Origin: Rheinheimera sp. A13L
GTDB taxonomy: Bacteria > Pseudomonadota > Gammaproteobacteria > Enterobacterales > Alteromonadaceae
DNA: 64,000 nt
Reading direction: 5' to 3'
Assembly: GCF_000217935.1 (NCBI RefSeq)
Contig: NZ_AFHI01000005.1
Location: 1-64,000 of the forward strand
Part shown: positions 18,540-26,257 of the stretch, piece after piece
How positions within the stretch are numbered: the stretch's first letter is position 1
Layout: each line of letters opens with the position of its first letter
Notes under the pieces: generated by a model
Databases searched by the model: none
Told to the model about the DNA's origin: nothing
What the model saw: only the letters and a program-made list of their open reading frames with translations
Position numbers and translations under genes: made by a program

Positions 18540-19769
18540 ATGCAACAAGTCACGATCATAGGGGCAGGAGTTATAGGTTTAACCACAGCTGTGTTTTTAC
18601 AGCAGGCTGGTTTTCAGACCTTATTACTGGATCAGGCCGGGCCAGGTTCTGGCTGCTCCAGAGGCAATGCGGGGCATTTTGCTACTGAACAGGTATTTCC
18701 ATTGGCTCAGCCATCTTTGCTGAAGCAACTGCCAGCCATGTTATTAGACCCTGTTGGCCCGCTTAAACTCAGGGCCAATTATTTGCTGCAATCTTTACCC
18801 TGGTTTGGCCGCTTTCTCGCCAATATGAGCAAAGATAAACGCCTTGCCCATCAACAGGCATTAAGTCAGCTCAATCACCAAAGCATACGAAGCTGGCAAA
18901 CATTGCTGGAGCTGTGCCAGCTTTCCGATCAGATCCAGTACCAGGGCGCTTTACTGGTCACAGAGCAACACAACAGCAAAGAGCTGCAATCTTGTTACCA
19001 GAGTTTCCGTCAGGCAGGTATAGATGTCAGTTGGCGGGACAAAGCTGCTTTGCAGCAACTGGAACCTGAACTCAGCGGCTCCTTAACAGCAGCACTTGAT
19101 TTTACCGAAGTGGCGCACAGCCCGGATCCTTACCTGTTGTGCCAGCTGTTGTTTGATAAGTTTTGCCAGTTGGGAGGTCAATGGCAACAAAGCGCAGTGC
19201 AGCACATCAGTGTCAGACCACAAGGGATCCAGATCCAGACCGGACAACAACAGATTGTCAGTAAGCAACTGGTGATAGCGGCAGGCGCCCATTCAGGTCA
19301 TTTCACCAAACAGCTGGGCTGGATTGTGCCATTGACAGCAGAGCGGGGTTACCATTTGATGGTACAGCCCATAGCGTTGAAACGTCCGGTCAGCTCATTG
19401 GAACGCAAGTTTATTATGACCCCTATGCAACAGGGGCTGCGGCTGGCCGGAACTGTCGAATTTGCCGGGTTGAACTCGGATCCGGACTACCGCAGAGCCC
19501 TGATATTAAAACAGCATGCCGAAGCTCTGCTGAACCAGCCTTTACAAGCCAGTAACACAGCCCTGCCCTGGGCTGGCAACCGGCCTTCCTTACCCGACTC
19601 TTTACCTGTACTCGGCCCCTGCCCTGTGCATAAAGGGGTGTTTTATAACTTTGGTCATCAGCATCTGGGCTTAACTCAGGCCGCATTTTCGGCCGAGCTG
19701 CTGACCAGTCTGTTTCGTGCTTTACAACCTGCGATTTCACTGACGCCGTACCGGATCAACAGGTTCTAG
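18540..19769 (+). CDS. FAD-dependent D-amino acid dehydrogenase, probable D-hydroxyproline dehydrogenase
   Basis: A 409-aa DadA/DAO-family flavoprotein. The N-terminal dinucleotide-binding motif is IIGAGVIGLTTA (residues 6-17). Context predicts that it oxidises cis-4-hydroxy-D-proline to 1-pyrroline-4-hydroxy-2-carboxylate, passing electrons to the respiratory chain, and so links the epimerase to the deaminase encoded on the other strand. It is a single-chain enzyme, unlike the multi-subunit type of some pseudomonads. The ATG at 18540 has AGGA upstream. A terminator follows. Specificity is inferred from neighbours; DadA-like activity on D-Ala is the alternative. Confidence 0.87.
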   Translation: MQQVTIIGAGVIGLTTAVFLQQAGFQTLLLDQAGPGSGCSRGNAGHFATEQVFPLAQPSLLKQLPAMLLDPVGPLKLRANYLLQSLPWFGRFLANMSKDKRLAHQQALSQLNHQSIRSWQTLLELCQLSDQIQYQGALLVTEQHNSKELQSCYQSFRQAGIDVSWRDKAALQQLEPELSGSLTAALDFTEVAHSPDPYLLCQLLFDKFCQLGGQWQQSAVQHISVRPQGIQIQTGQQQIVSKQLVIAAGAHSGHFTKQLGWIVPLTAERGYHLMVQPIALKRPVSSLERKFIMTPMQQGLRLAGTVEFAGLNSDPDYRRALILKQHAEALLNQPLQASNTALPWAGNRPSLPDSLPVLGPCPVHKGVFYNFGHQHLGLTQAAFSAELLTSLFRALQPAISLTPYRINRF

Positions 19770-19775
19770 TTTTTT

Positions 19776-19805
19776 CAGCAGTTGCCTGACAGCTGCTGAA
19801 TTTTT
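19776..19805 (+). terminator. Intrinsic terminator after the D-hydroxyproline dehydrogenase gene
   Basis: CAGCAGTTG (19776-19784) pairs with CAGCTGCTG (19790-19798) with one G-U pair, followed by AATTTTT. A second perfect hairpin, TTTTTGCA-TCCG-TGCAAAAA (19801-19820), starts within the T run and overlaps the next promoter. Confidence 0.75.
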
Positions 19806-19837
19806 GCATCCGTGCAAAAACATAAAATATACAATAT
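19804..19837 (+). promoter_or_regulatory. Promoter and GntR-type half-operator before the collagen-locus TonB receptor
   Basis: A promoter can be read as TTGCAT (19804-19809), 18 bp, TATACA (19828-19833). TATACAATAT (19828-19837) is, on the other strand, the same ATATTGTATA arm seen at 18495, 26174 and 29810. The other arm is degenerate, so binding may be weaker here. Confidence 0.55.
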
Positions 19838-19859
19838 CCATAATACAAAAAGAGGATTT

Positions 19860-22823
19860 ATGAACACACTCAACAGGGGTAACTTATTTAAACTTTCATT
19901 GCTGGCCGCCTCATTGCTGCTGAGTCTGGGCACACTATCAGTGCAGGCTCAGGACAATACAACGGGCATGCTCAAAGGGGTTGTCAATCAAACCTCAGGG
20001 CAAACCAGTATCACCCTGACTCACAAAAGTCAGGGCTTCAGCCGCACAGTGCAAAGTAACGCACAAGGCGAATACATACTGCGAGCCTTACCTGTAGGTG
20101 AATATCAGCTCAAAGTTCAGCAAAATAACCAGACAGTGCTGGATAACTACAGTATTCAGATCAAACTGGGCCAAACCGTTATTTTTAACCCTGTGCTGGG
20201 AGGCGTAGAAAACATAGAACGTATTGCAGTTCAGGGCAGCATGATCCGGCAAATTGACACCTCAGACTCCACTGCAGGTTTAACCTTTGATCAGGTCACT
20301 TTGGACAAAATGCCCGTCAATACAGGCTTTGAAAACATAGCCTTGCTGACACCAGGTGTGGCCCGCAGCTCTGAGTTTGACGCCTCCAGCTTTGGTGGTG
20401 CCTCCTCAGCTGAGAATGGCTATTTCCTCAATGGTATGAATATCAGTGCACTGCGCACAGGTATAGGCTCTATCGATCTGCCATGGGAAGCTATAGCTCA
20501 GACACAGGTAAAAACAGGCGGCATTTCCGCTGAATACGATCGTTTTATCGGTGGTGTGGTCAATGCAATAGCCCGCTCTGGTGGCAATGATTTTGAATTT
20601 GGCGCTGAATTAAGATACGACCCTGCTGCATTGTTTTCTGCCCATGATTCGGTGTACAAAGACAATCGCAGCTTTGCTATTAATAATGAAGAGTACGAAG
20701 ACAGTTTTCGCGAAGCCAATATCTGGGCCAGCGGTCCATTAATCCAGGACAAATTGTTTTTTTATGCGCTGCTCAACCCACGCCGCTACCAGTCAGAATA
20801 CGCCAATTCTGCAGCCACTGTATTTACCAACCATAAAAAAGATGAAGATCGCTGGTTCCTGAATATGGACTGGTATATTACAGATGATCATGTGCTGACG
20901 GTCACAGCGCTCGACAACACTGTGGATAACAGTTATCAGAATTACAAATGGACCACTGCTGATGGTCGTGGTGAAGAGACAGGCCTGACCCAAAGCGGCT
21001 CAGGTGGCAAAATGTATTCGGCCCGTTATCAGGGCTTTGTCACAGATGAACTGTCCGTCTCCGCTACGCTAGGCCGGGTTGAAGATAATACCCACACCAA
21101 ACCCACCAATACCTTTCCCGGAATCTGGGATTATGTCAATCTGAATGGCCAGCGCTACGGCGACTGGACCACCAATAATCTGGTCAGCGAAGCCTATCGA
21201 CGCGATCAGTTCAGACTGGATCTGACCTATGCCCTGGATAACCATACCTTGCAGTTTGGCATTGATGCAGAACAGCTAGATGTGGATTATCTGGAATTCC
21301 AGAATGGTGTCGCAGATGCGCGCGGCTGGTGGGAATACCGTACTTACACCGCCATTCCACGGATTGACCTGCCAGCCGGTACTTATGTGCGGCAGCGCCA
21401 ACGTGATGTAGGAGGTAAAACCGAAGTTAATTCTTTGGCTTTTTATCTGCAGGACAGCTGGCAGATCAATGATTCACTGGTGCTCAATGCCGGGCTTCGT
21501 TACAGCAGCTTCGAAAATACAGCAAGTACAGGTGAAGCTTATCTGGATTTAAAGCAGCAAATAGCGCCACGCCTGCAGTTGATCTGGGATCCATCAGCCG
21601 ATGGTAACAGCAAAGTGTTCACCACTTTTGGCCGATACTACCAGCCTATTGCCGCCAATATGAATATCAAACAGGCCAGCGGGCAAAAAGATGTGCATTT
21701 TTATTATTTACCTGATCAGTTGAACCCGGATGGGACTTTGGTACTGAATGCGGATGGTTCGCCAAGCCACGGCGATTTAGTGGCAACCAATGTGGTCCAG
21801 AGTGGTGCAGTGGATGTGGATCGTATTGCCGCTGATGATCTGGGCCCTATGTACTCTGACGAATTCACCTTAGGTTATGAACAACAACTGGATGACAACC
21901 TCAAAGGTGGAGTACGTTTTGTTTACCGCGAGCTGAAACAATCGATTGAAGACTCAGATCTTGGGCCTGTTGTTGCTAAATGGCTGGAACAAAACAATAT
22001 AGAGAACAAGGCCAAAGAACATTACTTCTACACCCTGCTGAACCCGGGTAAAGATGTCACATTCTTTTATGATTTTGATTTAAATGGAACAAAAGAAAAA
22101 GTACAGCTGTCGGCAGAAGATTTACGTTTACCCAAACCTGAACGCAAATATCTGGCCTGGGAATTTAGCCTTGAGGGCAAGCCCACAGATCATCTGCAAC
22201 TCTGGGCATCTTATGTCTGGTCACACAGCTGGGGCATGACAGAAGGTTTGGTGCGCACTGACAATGGTCAGGCCGATCCGGGCTGGACCACCTCCTATGA
22301 CTATGCCGATTTGATGGACCATGGCAGAGGCAATTTACCTAACGATCATCGTCATGCGCTGAAACTCAGTGGTATTTACCAGTTGGCTGAGCAGTGGGAT
22401 CTGGGTTTTGTTGCCAGAGCTACATCAGGCTCGCCTCTGAATAAATTCAGCATTCACCCTTCAGGAGTGGACACCTGTAAAGAACCCAGTTTATGGGCAC
22501 AGTGGTGTGCCAGCCAATGGTATAACGAAGCCTCTTTCTACGACTGGGATGGTACACCAGCCCCACGAGGCTCAGCTGGCAGCCTGAAGTGGTTGTACGA
22601 GTTTGATCTGTCTTTGACTTATCACACTCAAGTGGCAGATGGCGATCTGACGTTAAAAACCACTGTCTATAACCTGTTCAACTTCGACACCCCTGTGAAT
22701 GTCAACGAAGTGGCACAAATCACCAGAACCGATGGCAGCTTTGCCGCTAACCCGGACTGGAATAGCCCAACGGCTCTGCAAAGCAACCGTCTTGTGTCTT
22801 TTGTGGTGCGTTACCAATTCTGA
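19860..22823 (+). CDS. Oar-like TonB-dependent outer-membrane receptor of the collagen locus
   Basis: A 987-aa receptor with a signal peptide (cleavage near VQAQ, residue 30), a carboxypeptidase-regulatory-like beta-sandwich domain (about 35-115), a plug (about 130-260) and a C-terminal 22-strand barrel ending in Phe (VVRYQF). Oar-type receptors are typical of protein- and peptide-degrading gammaproteobacteria. Position, with collagenase and peptide-transporter genes downstream and a shared operator arm upstream, suggests import of collagen peptides; the energy comes from TonB-ExbBD encoded elsewhere. The ATG at 19860 has an AGAGGA site; an earlier in-frame ATG at 19812 lies in the promoter. 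Confidence 0.88.
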   Translation: MNTLNRGNLFKLSLLAASLLLSLGTLSVQAQDNTTGMLKGVVNQTSGQTSITLTHKSQGFSRTVQSNAQGEYILRALPVGEYQLKVQQNNQTVLDNYSIQIKLGQTVIFNPVLGGVENIERIAVQGSMIRQIDTSDSTAGLTFDQVTLDKMPVNTGFENIALLTPGVARSSEFDASSFGGASSAENGYFLNGMNISALRTGIGSIDLPWEAIAQTQVKTGGISAEYDRFIGGVVNAIARSGGNDFEFGAELRYDPAALFSAHDSVYKDNRSFAINNEEYEDSFREANIWASGPLIQDKLFFYALLNPRRYQSEYANSAATVFTNHKKDEDRWFLNMDWYITDDHVLTVTALDNTVDNSYQNYKWTTADGRGEETGLTQSGSGGKMYSARYQGFVTDELSVSATLGRVEDNTHTKPTNTFPGIWDYVNLNGQRYGDWTTNNLVSEAYRRDQFRLDLTYALDNHTLQFGIDAEQLDVDYLEFQNGVADARGWWEYRTYTAIPRIDLPAGTYVRQRQRDVGGKTEVNSLAFYLQDSWQINDSLVLNAGLRYSSFENTASTGEAYLDLKQQIAPRLQLIWDPSADGNSKVFTTFGRYYQPIAANMNIKQASGQKDVHFYYLPDQLNPDGTLVLNADGSPSHGDLVATNVVQSGAVDVDRIAADDLGPMYSDEFTLGYEQQLDDNLKGGVRFVYRELKQSIEDSDLGPVVAKWLEQNNIENKAKEHYFYTLLNPGKDVTFFYDFDLNGTKEKVQLSAEDLRLPKPERKYLAWEFSLEGKPTDHLQLWASYVWSHSWGMTEGLVRTDNGQADPGWTTSYDYADLMDHGRGNLPNDHRHALKLSGIYQLAEQWDLGFVARATSGSPLNKFSIHPSGVDTCKEPSLWAQWCASQWYNEASFYDWDGTPAPRGSAGSLKWLYEFDLSLTYHTQVADGDLTLKTTVYNLFNFDTPVNVNEVAQITRTDGSFAANPDWNSPTALQSNRLVSFVVRYQF

Positions 22824-22831
22824 TCCGGCTC

Positions 22832-22859
22832 AGGCCTTTGCTGTGGCAAAGGCCTTTTT
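22832..22859 (+). terminator. Terminator or attenuator hairpin directly before the collagenase start
   Basis: A perfect 10-bp stem, AGGCCTTTGC (22832-22841) with GCAAAGGCCT (22846-22855), loop TGTG, then T through 22859. The collagenase ATG follows at 22861. The only ribosome-site candidate (AAAGG, 22848-22852) lies in the 3' arm. There is no room for a separate promoter after it, so collagenase and transporter expression should depend on read-through or on opening of the hairpin. Confidence 0.75.
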
Positions 22860-22860
22860 A

Positions 22861-24567
22861 ATGATGAATCCAAAAATGAAATTTCACACTTTTGTTTTCT
22901 TTCTGCTGTGCTGCTGGTCAGCCTGGCCACACTTAGTTCAGGCTAAAAACCATTCAGCGTTTTATCCTGCGCTGCAGCAATTGCAACACAGTCTGCAGCA
23001 AAACCCTCTGTCTGAAACCGGGGTGACTCCGGCTTTACAGCAGCTAAGGCATTTGTCTTACCAGCATGCAGTGACAGAGATGCCTGCGGCTGAACTAAAA
23101 TTGCTGCACCAACTGCTGCAACAACTCAGTCAACAGCCAGAATTCAGTCAAAGCAAGCTGCCTGGCTGGCGCTTGCAGGAACACTATGCAGTGTTGCTGT
23201 ACCGTTTTTACCCTGACACTGAACTCAAGCCGCTTTGGCCTGAACAGCTAAAACCTCTGCTGCCGCTCTTGCAGCAGGAGCTGATCTTATCTGACGAACT
23301 GCAGCAGCATTACAGCTGGTGGGAACAGATCCGTAGCCTGGCATTTGGCCTCTATTATGGCCGTTCTGATCCGGACTTAACTCAGGCTTTGTTGCAACTA
23401 AAGCCCGCCAGCTTCTTGCTGCAATTAACTCCGCTAAGCCAGGGCTGGCAATTACAGCATCTGCTGTGGACTCTGGCCTATCTGCACCCTCTGATGGATG
23501 AGGCAGAACAAAAGCAGTTGGATCAGCAGGTTCTGGCTTTATTGCAACAACACAAAGACGTAAGTCCGACAGAGCGGAAACAACTTTTTAGCCAGCTCTA
23601 TCTGGTGAACTCTTTCAGGGTCAGAGACAACTGCGAACAGGAGTTTGCCGGCCAGTGCCTTTATCCGGACCTGACACAAGCTTTGCCGCTGAACTACCAC
23701 TGCTCTGAACGTTTGAAAATCCGGGCTAAAAGCATCACAGAATCTCAGCTCAAACAAAGCTGTGAACAACTGCAAGGGCTGGAACATAAGTTTCATTCAT
23801 TGCTCGATACCCAACAACAGCCTGTAGCCAATGATCTGAATCAGCAACTGGAAGTGGTAATTTTTGACCATTACAGCGACTACAACCTCTATGGATCCCT
23901 GCTGTTTAATATTCATACCAACAATGGCGGTATGTATATTGAAGGTACACCTTCGGATCCGGACAATCAGGCGCGCTTTTTTAGCTTTCAGCATTTCTGG
24001 CAGCAGGACTTTGCGGTCTGGAACCTGGAACATGAATATATCCATTATCTGGATGGCCGTTTTGTCAGTTATGGCCCTTTTGAGCATTTCCCGACACAAA
24101 TGGTCTGGTGGAGCGAAGGCCTGGCGGAACTGATTGCCAAAGGCCAGCACAATGACAAAGCCAGAGAACTGCTGGCAAAAACCAAAGCAGAAGAGCGCCC
24201 TTCGTTAGAACAAATTTTTGCAACCCGCTATACAGATGGTCTGGATCTGACCTACCGCTGGTCTTATTGGGCCTGGCTGTTTCTTCAGCAACAGCAGCCA
24301 CAACAGCTCAGACTGTTAAAACAACATTTGAGTCAGGACTTTTTTGCCGGTTACCAACAGCTGTTACAGCAACTGGCCTCCAGCTCAGAACTGCAGTTTC
24401 AGCAGTTTTTACAACAGCAGGTCTCCCAACCCAAAGCGGAAACTACAGCAGCCCTTTACCTCGGAAAATACCTGTATCGCAGTTATTTGCAGCCCGCTCA
24501 TTTACCGGTCAGCGCTGAACATTTTCATCGGCTGAAGCAGGATGAACCACAAAAGGATCCCCTATGA
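22861..24567 (+). CDS. Secreted M9-family collagenase, short form
   Basis: A 568-aa zinc metalloprotease with a signal peptide (KFHTFVFFLLCCWSAWPHLVQA). The zinc motif HEYIH is at residues 391-395 in HEYIHYLDGRF, and the third ligand Glu419 lies in WWSEGLAE, 24 residues on, as in Vibrio-type microbial collagenases. It has the N-terminal activator-like helical part and peptidase domain, but no C-terminal PPC or PKD domains, so it may act on soluble or pre-cut collagen, possibly in the periplasm. Start choice between 22861, 22864 and 22876 is open; 22861 has the best-spaced AAAGG. It overlaps the transporter gene by 4 bp (ATGA). Confidence 0.88.
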   Translation: MMNPKMKFHTFVFFLLCCWSAWPHLVQAKNHSAFYPALQQLQHSLQQNPLSETGVTPALQQLRHLSYQHAVTEMPAAELKLLHQLLQQLSQQPEFSQSKLPGWRLQEHYAVLLYRFYPDTELKPLWPEQLKPLLPLLQQELILSDELQQHYSWWEQIRSLAFGLYYGRSDPDLTQALLQLKPASFLLQLTPLSQGWQLQHLLWTLAYLHPLMDEAEQKQLDQQVLALLQQHKDVSPTERKQLFSQLYLVNSFRVRDNCEQEFAGQCLYPDLTQALPLNYHCSERLKIRAKSITESQLKQSCEQLQGLEHKFHSLLDTQQQPVANDLNQQLEVVIFDHYSDYNLYGSLLFNIHTNNGGMYIEGTPSDPDNQARFFSFQHFWQQDFAVWNLEHEYIHYLDGRFVSYGPFEHFPTQMVWWSEGLAELIAKGQHNDKARELLAKTKAEERPSLEQIFATRYTDGLDLTYRWSYWAWLFLQQQQPQQLRLLKQHLSQDFFAGYQQLLQQLASSSELQFQQFLQQQVSQPKAETTAALYLGKYLYRSYLQPAHLPVSAEHFHRLKQDEPQKDPL

Positions 24568-25979
24568 ATTCCAGTTCAACACCACAGTACCTGGGCCATC
24601 CCAGAGGCTTATTTTTATTGTTTGGTACAGAAATGTGGGAACGTTTCTCTTATTACGCCATGCGGGCTTTGCTGGTGCTGTATTTAACAGATCAGGTCAG
24701 CAGCCATGGCGGGGGACTGGGCTGGGATACAGCCCGAGCCTTGCAACTTTATGGCAGCTTTACCATGTGTGTGTATTTAACTCCGGTGCTCGGTGGTTAT
24801 CTGGCGGATCGTTACCTCGGGCAACGGCTGGCTGTGCTGGCAGGCTCTCTGTTGATGGCTTCTGGTCAGTTTATGCTGGCTGTACCTCCGCAGTGGTTCA
24901 GTCAGCCCGACCTGTTGTTTTATCTGGGATTAACGGCACTGGTGGCAGGCAATGGCTTATTTAAGCCCAATATTTCCACTATGGTTGGCGATCTGTACCA
25001 CAACAAGGACCCACGCAGAGACAGTGCTTACACCATTTTTTATCTGGGCATTAATTCAGGCATGTTTCTGGCAGGTATAGCTGTAGGTTTAACCATTGAG
25101 CAGTTTGCTTATCAGGTGGAAGGACAGGAATATCGCAATTATCAGGCTGGTTTTTTGCTGGCAGGCATAGGCATGCTGCTGGCTTTTGTCTTACATTTTT
25201 TACTGGCGCCGGGCTGGTTAGGTGACATTGGGCTCAAACGAAACCTGCAGATTTCAGCCTCGCCTGTTTTGCCACTGACGGCTGAAGAACAAAGCAGATT
25301 AAAATCTTTATTGCTGCTGGGGTTGTTTACCGTCATTTTTTGGGCTGGTTTTGAACAGGCCGGAGGCTTAATGACCATTTATGCCGACCGTTTTGTCGAC
25401 AGAGAACTCTGGGGAATGGAACTGAACCCCACTTATTTTCAATCGCTGAACCCATTCTTTATTCTGGTTTTTGCGCCAATACTAGCAGGCATTTGGTTAA
25501 AAGCCGGTGATCGTGGCCCCAGTGCCCAGCAAAAATTTGTGTTGGGTTTACTCTTTCTCAGTGCTGGTTTTGTTTGCCTGGTGCTGGCAGGTTTGCAGTA
25601 TCAAAGCGTCGGCAAAGCCAGTTTATGGTGGCTGGTGCTGGCTTATTTATGCCACACCCTGGGCGAGCTCTGTATTTCTCCTGTGGGTTTATCTATGGTC
25701 AGCCGGCTGGCACCACTGCGGATGGCCTCACTGGTGATGGGGATCTGGTATCTGTTTATTGCCATGGCCAATAAAGTGGCAGGCTGGTGTGGTGCTCTGA
25801 TCGGCACCCAACAGAATTCGGCCGAACAGATGCAACAAAATGCCATGGCCATCTTTGCAGGTTTTGCCATTACAGCTGCAGTTTCAGCTCTGCTGTTATG
25901 GCTGCTGTCCGGCCGCCTGCTGCTTTGGATCCAACAAGGAGAACTGAATTGTCAGGCAAAAGCTGAACCCGGCACCTGA
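24564..25979 (+). CDS. POT/PTR-family proton-dependent di/tripeptide transporter
   Basis: A 471-aa inner-membrane protein with twelve or more hydrophobic helices. The proton-coupling motif ExxERF is visible near residue 23 (TEMWERFSYYAMR), and the second PTR signature region is near residues 135-170 (GLFKPNISTMVGDLY and DSAYTIFYLGIN). It should bring di- and tripeptides such as Gly-Pro or Pro-Hyp into the cytosol. Its ATG overlaps the collagenase stop, so the two are made together, after the upstream hairpin. The imported dipeptides would feed the Xaa-Pro peptidase encoded at 29836. Confidence 0.92.
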   Translation: MNSSSTPQYLGHPRGLFLLFGTEMWERFSYYAMRALLVLYLTDQVSSHGGGLGWDTARALQLYGSFTMCVYLTPVLGGYLADRYLGQRLAVLAGSLLMASGQFMLAVPPQWFSQPDLLFYLGLTALVAGNGLFKPNISTMVGDLYHNKDPRRDSAYTIFYLGINSGMFLAGIAVGLTIEQFAYQVEGQEYRNYQAGFLLAGIGMLLAFVLHFLLAPGWLGDIGLKRNLQISASPVLPLTAEEQSRLKSLLLLGLFTVIFWAGFEQAGGLMTIYADRFVDRELWGMELNPTYFQSLNPFFILVFAPILAGIWLKAGDRGPSAQQKFVLGLLFLSAGFVCLVLAGLQYQSVGKASLWWLVLAYLCHTLGELCISPVGLSMVSRLAPLRMASLVMGIWYLFIAMANKVAGWCGALIGTQQNSAEQMQQNAMAIFAGFAITAAVSALLLWLLSGRLLLWIQQGELNCQAKAEPGT

Positions 25980-26173
25980 CGGCCTCTGCACCGGAGCTGT
26001 TTTTTTAGTGGCAGCTCCGATGCCAGCACAATGACAAACTTAATCACAGTTTGCTATCGGTATTTTTCCGTCCAGCTGCCCCTCTGCATCCAGCCTCAAA
26101 CCGCCGCAGTTCAAGCACACAGCCTGAATTTGTGACATTATAGCGCCAAATAAGTTATATATTCATTAATTAA

Positions 26174-26187
26174 ATATTGTATACAGA
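26174..26187 (+). promoter_or_regulatory. GntR-type operator before the long collagenase gene
   Basis: ATATTGTATACAGA carries the full left arm and the core TGTATACA of the 18497 palindrome (10 of 12 positions). It lies in a 278-bp gap (25980-26257) that also holds a stem CGGAGCTG/CAGCTCCG (25992-26019) without a following T run, a possible weak terminator of the transporter transcript. I could not fix a -35/-10 pair with confidence. Confidence 0.6.
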
Positions 26188-26257
26188 ATATCATATGCTA
26201 TTTTAAATTGGCATCTGGGCAAATTTTAATCAAAATAAAATCACAGGATCTAACAAC

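Noticed and set aside
18462-18548. N-terminal extension of the deaminase gene
   Set aside because: The extra codons cross the divergent promoters and operator; a good ribosome site precedes ATG 18461.
23539-24301. Open frames antisense or alternate to the short collagenase
   Set aside because: They lie wholly inside a gene with clear zinc-protease motifs and have no family resemblance.
26130-26160. CRP-like site before the long collagenase gene (TGTGACATTATAG)
   Set aside because: Only the left half matches; the right half lacks TCACA.
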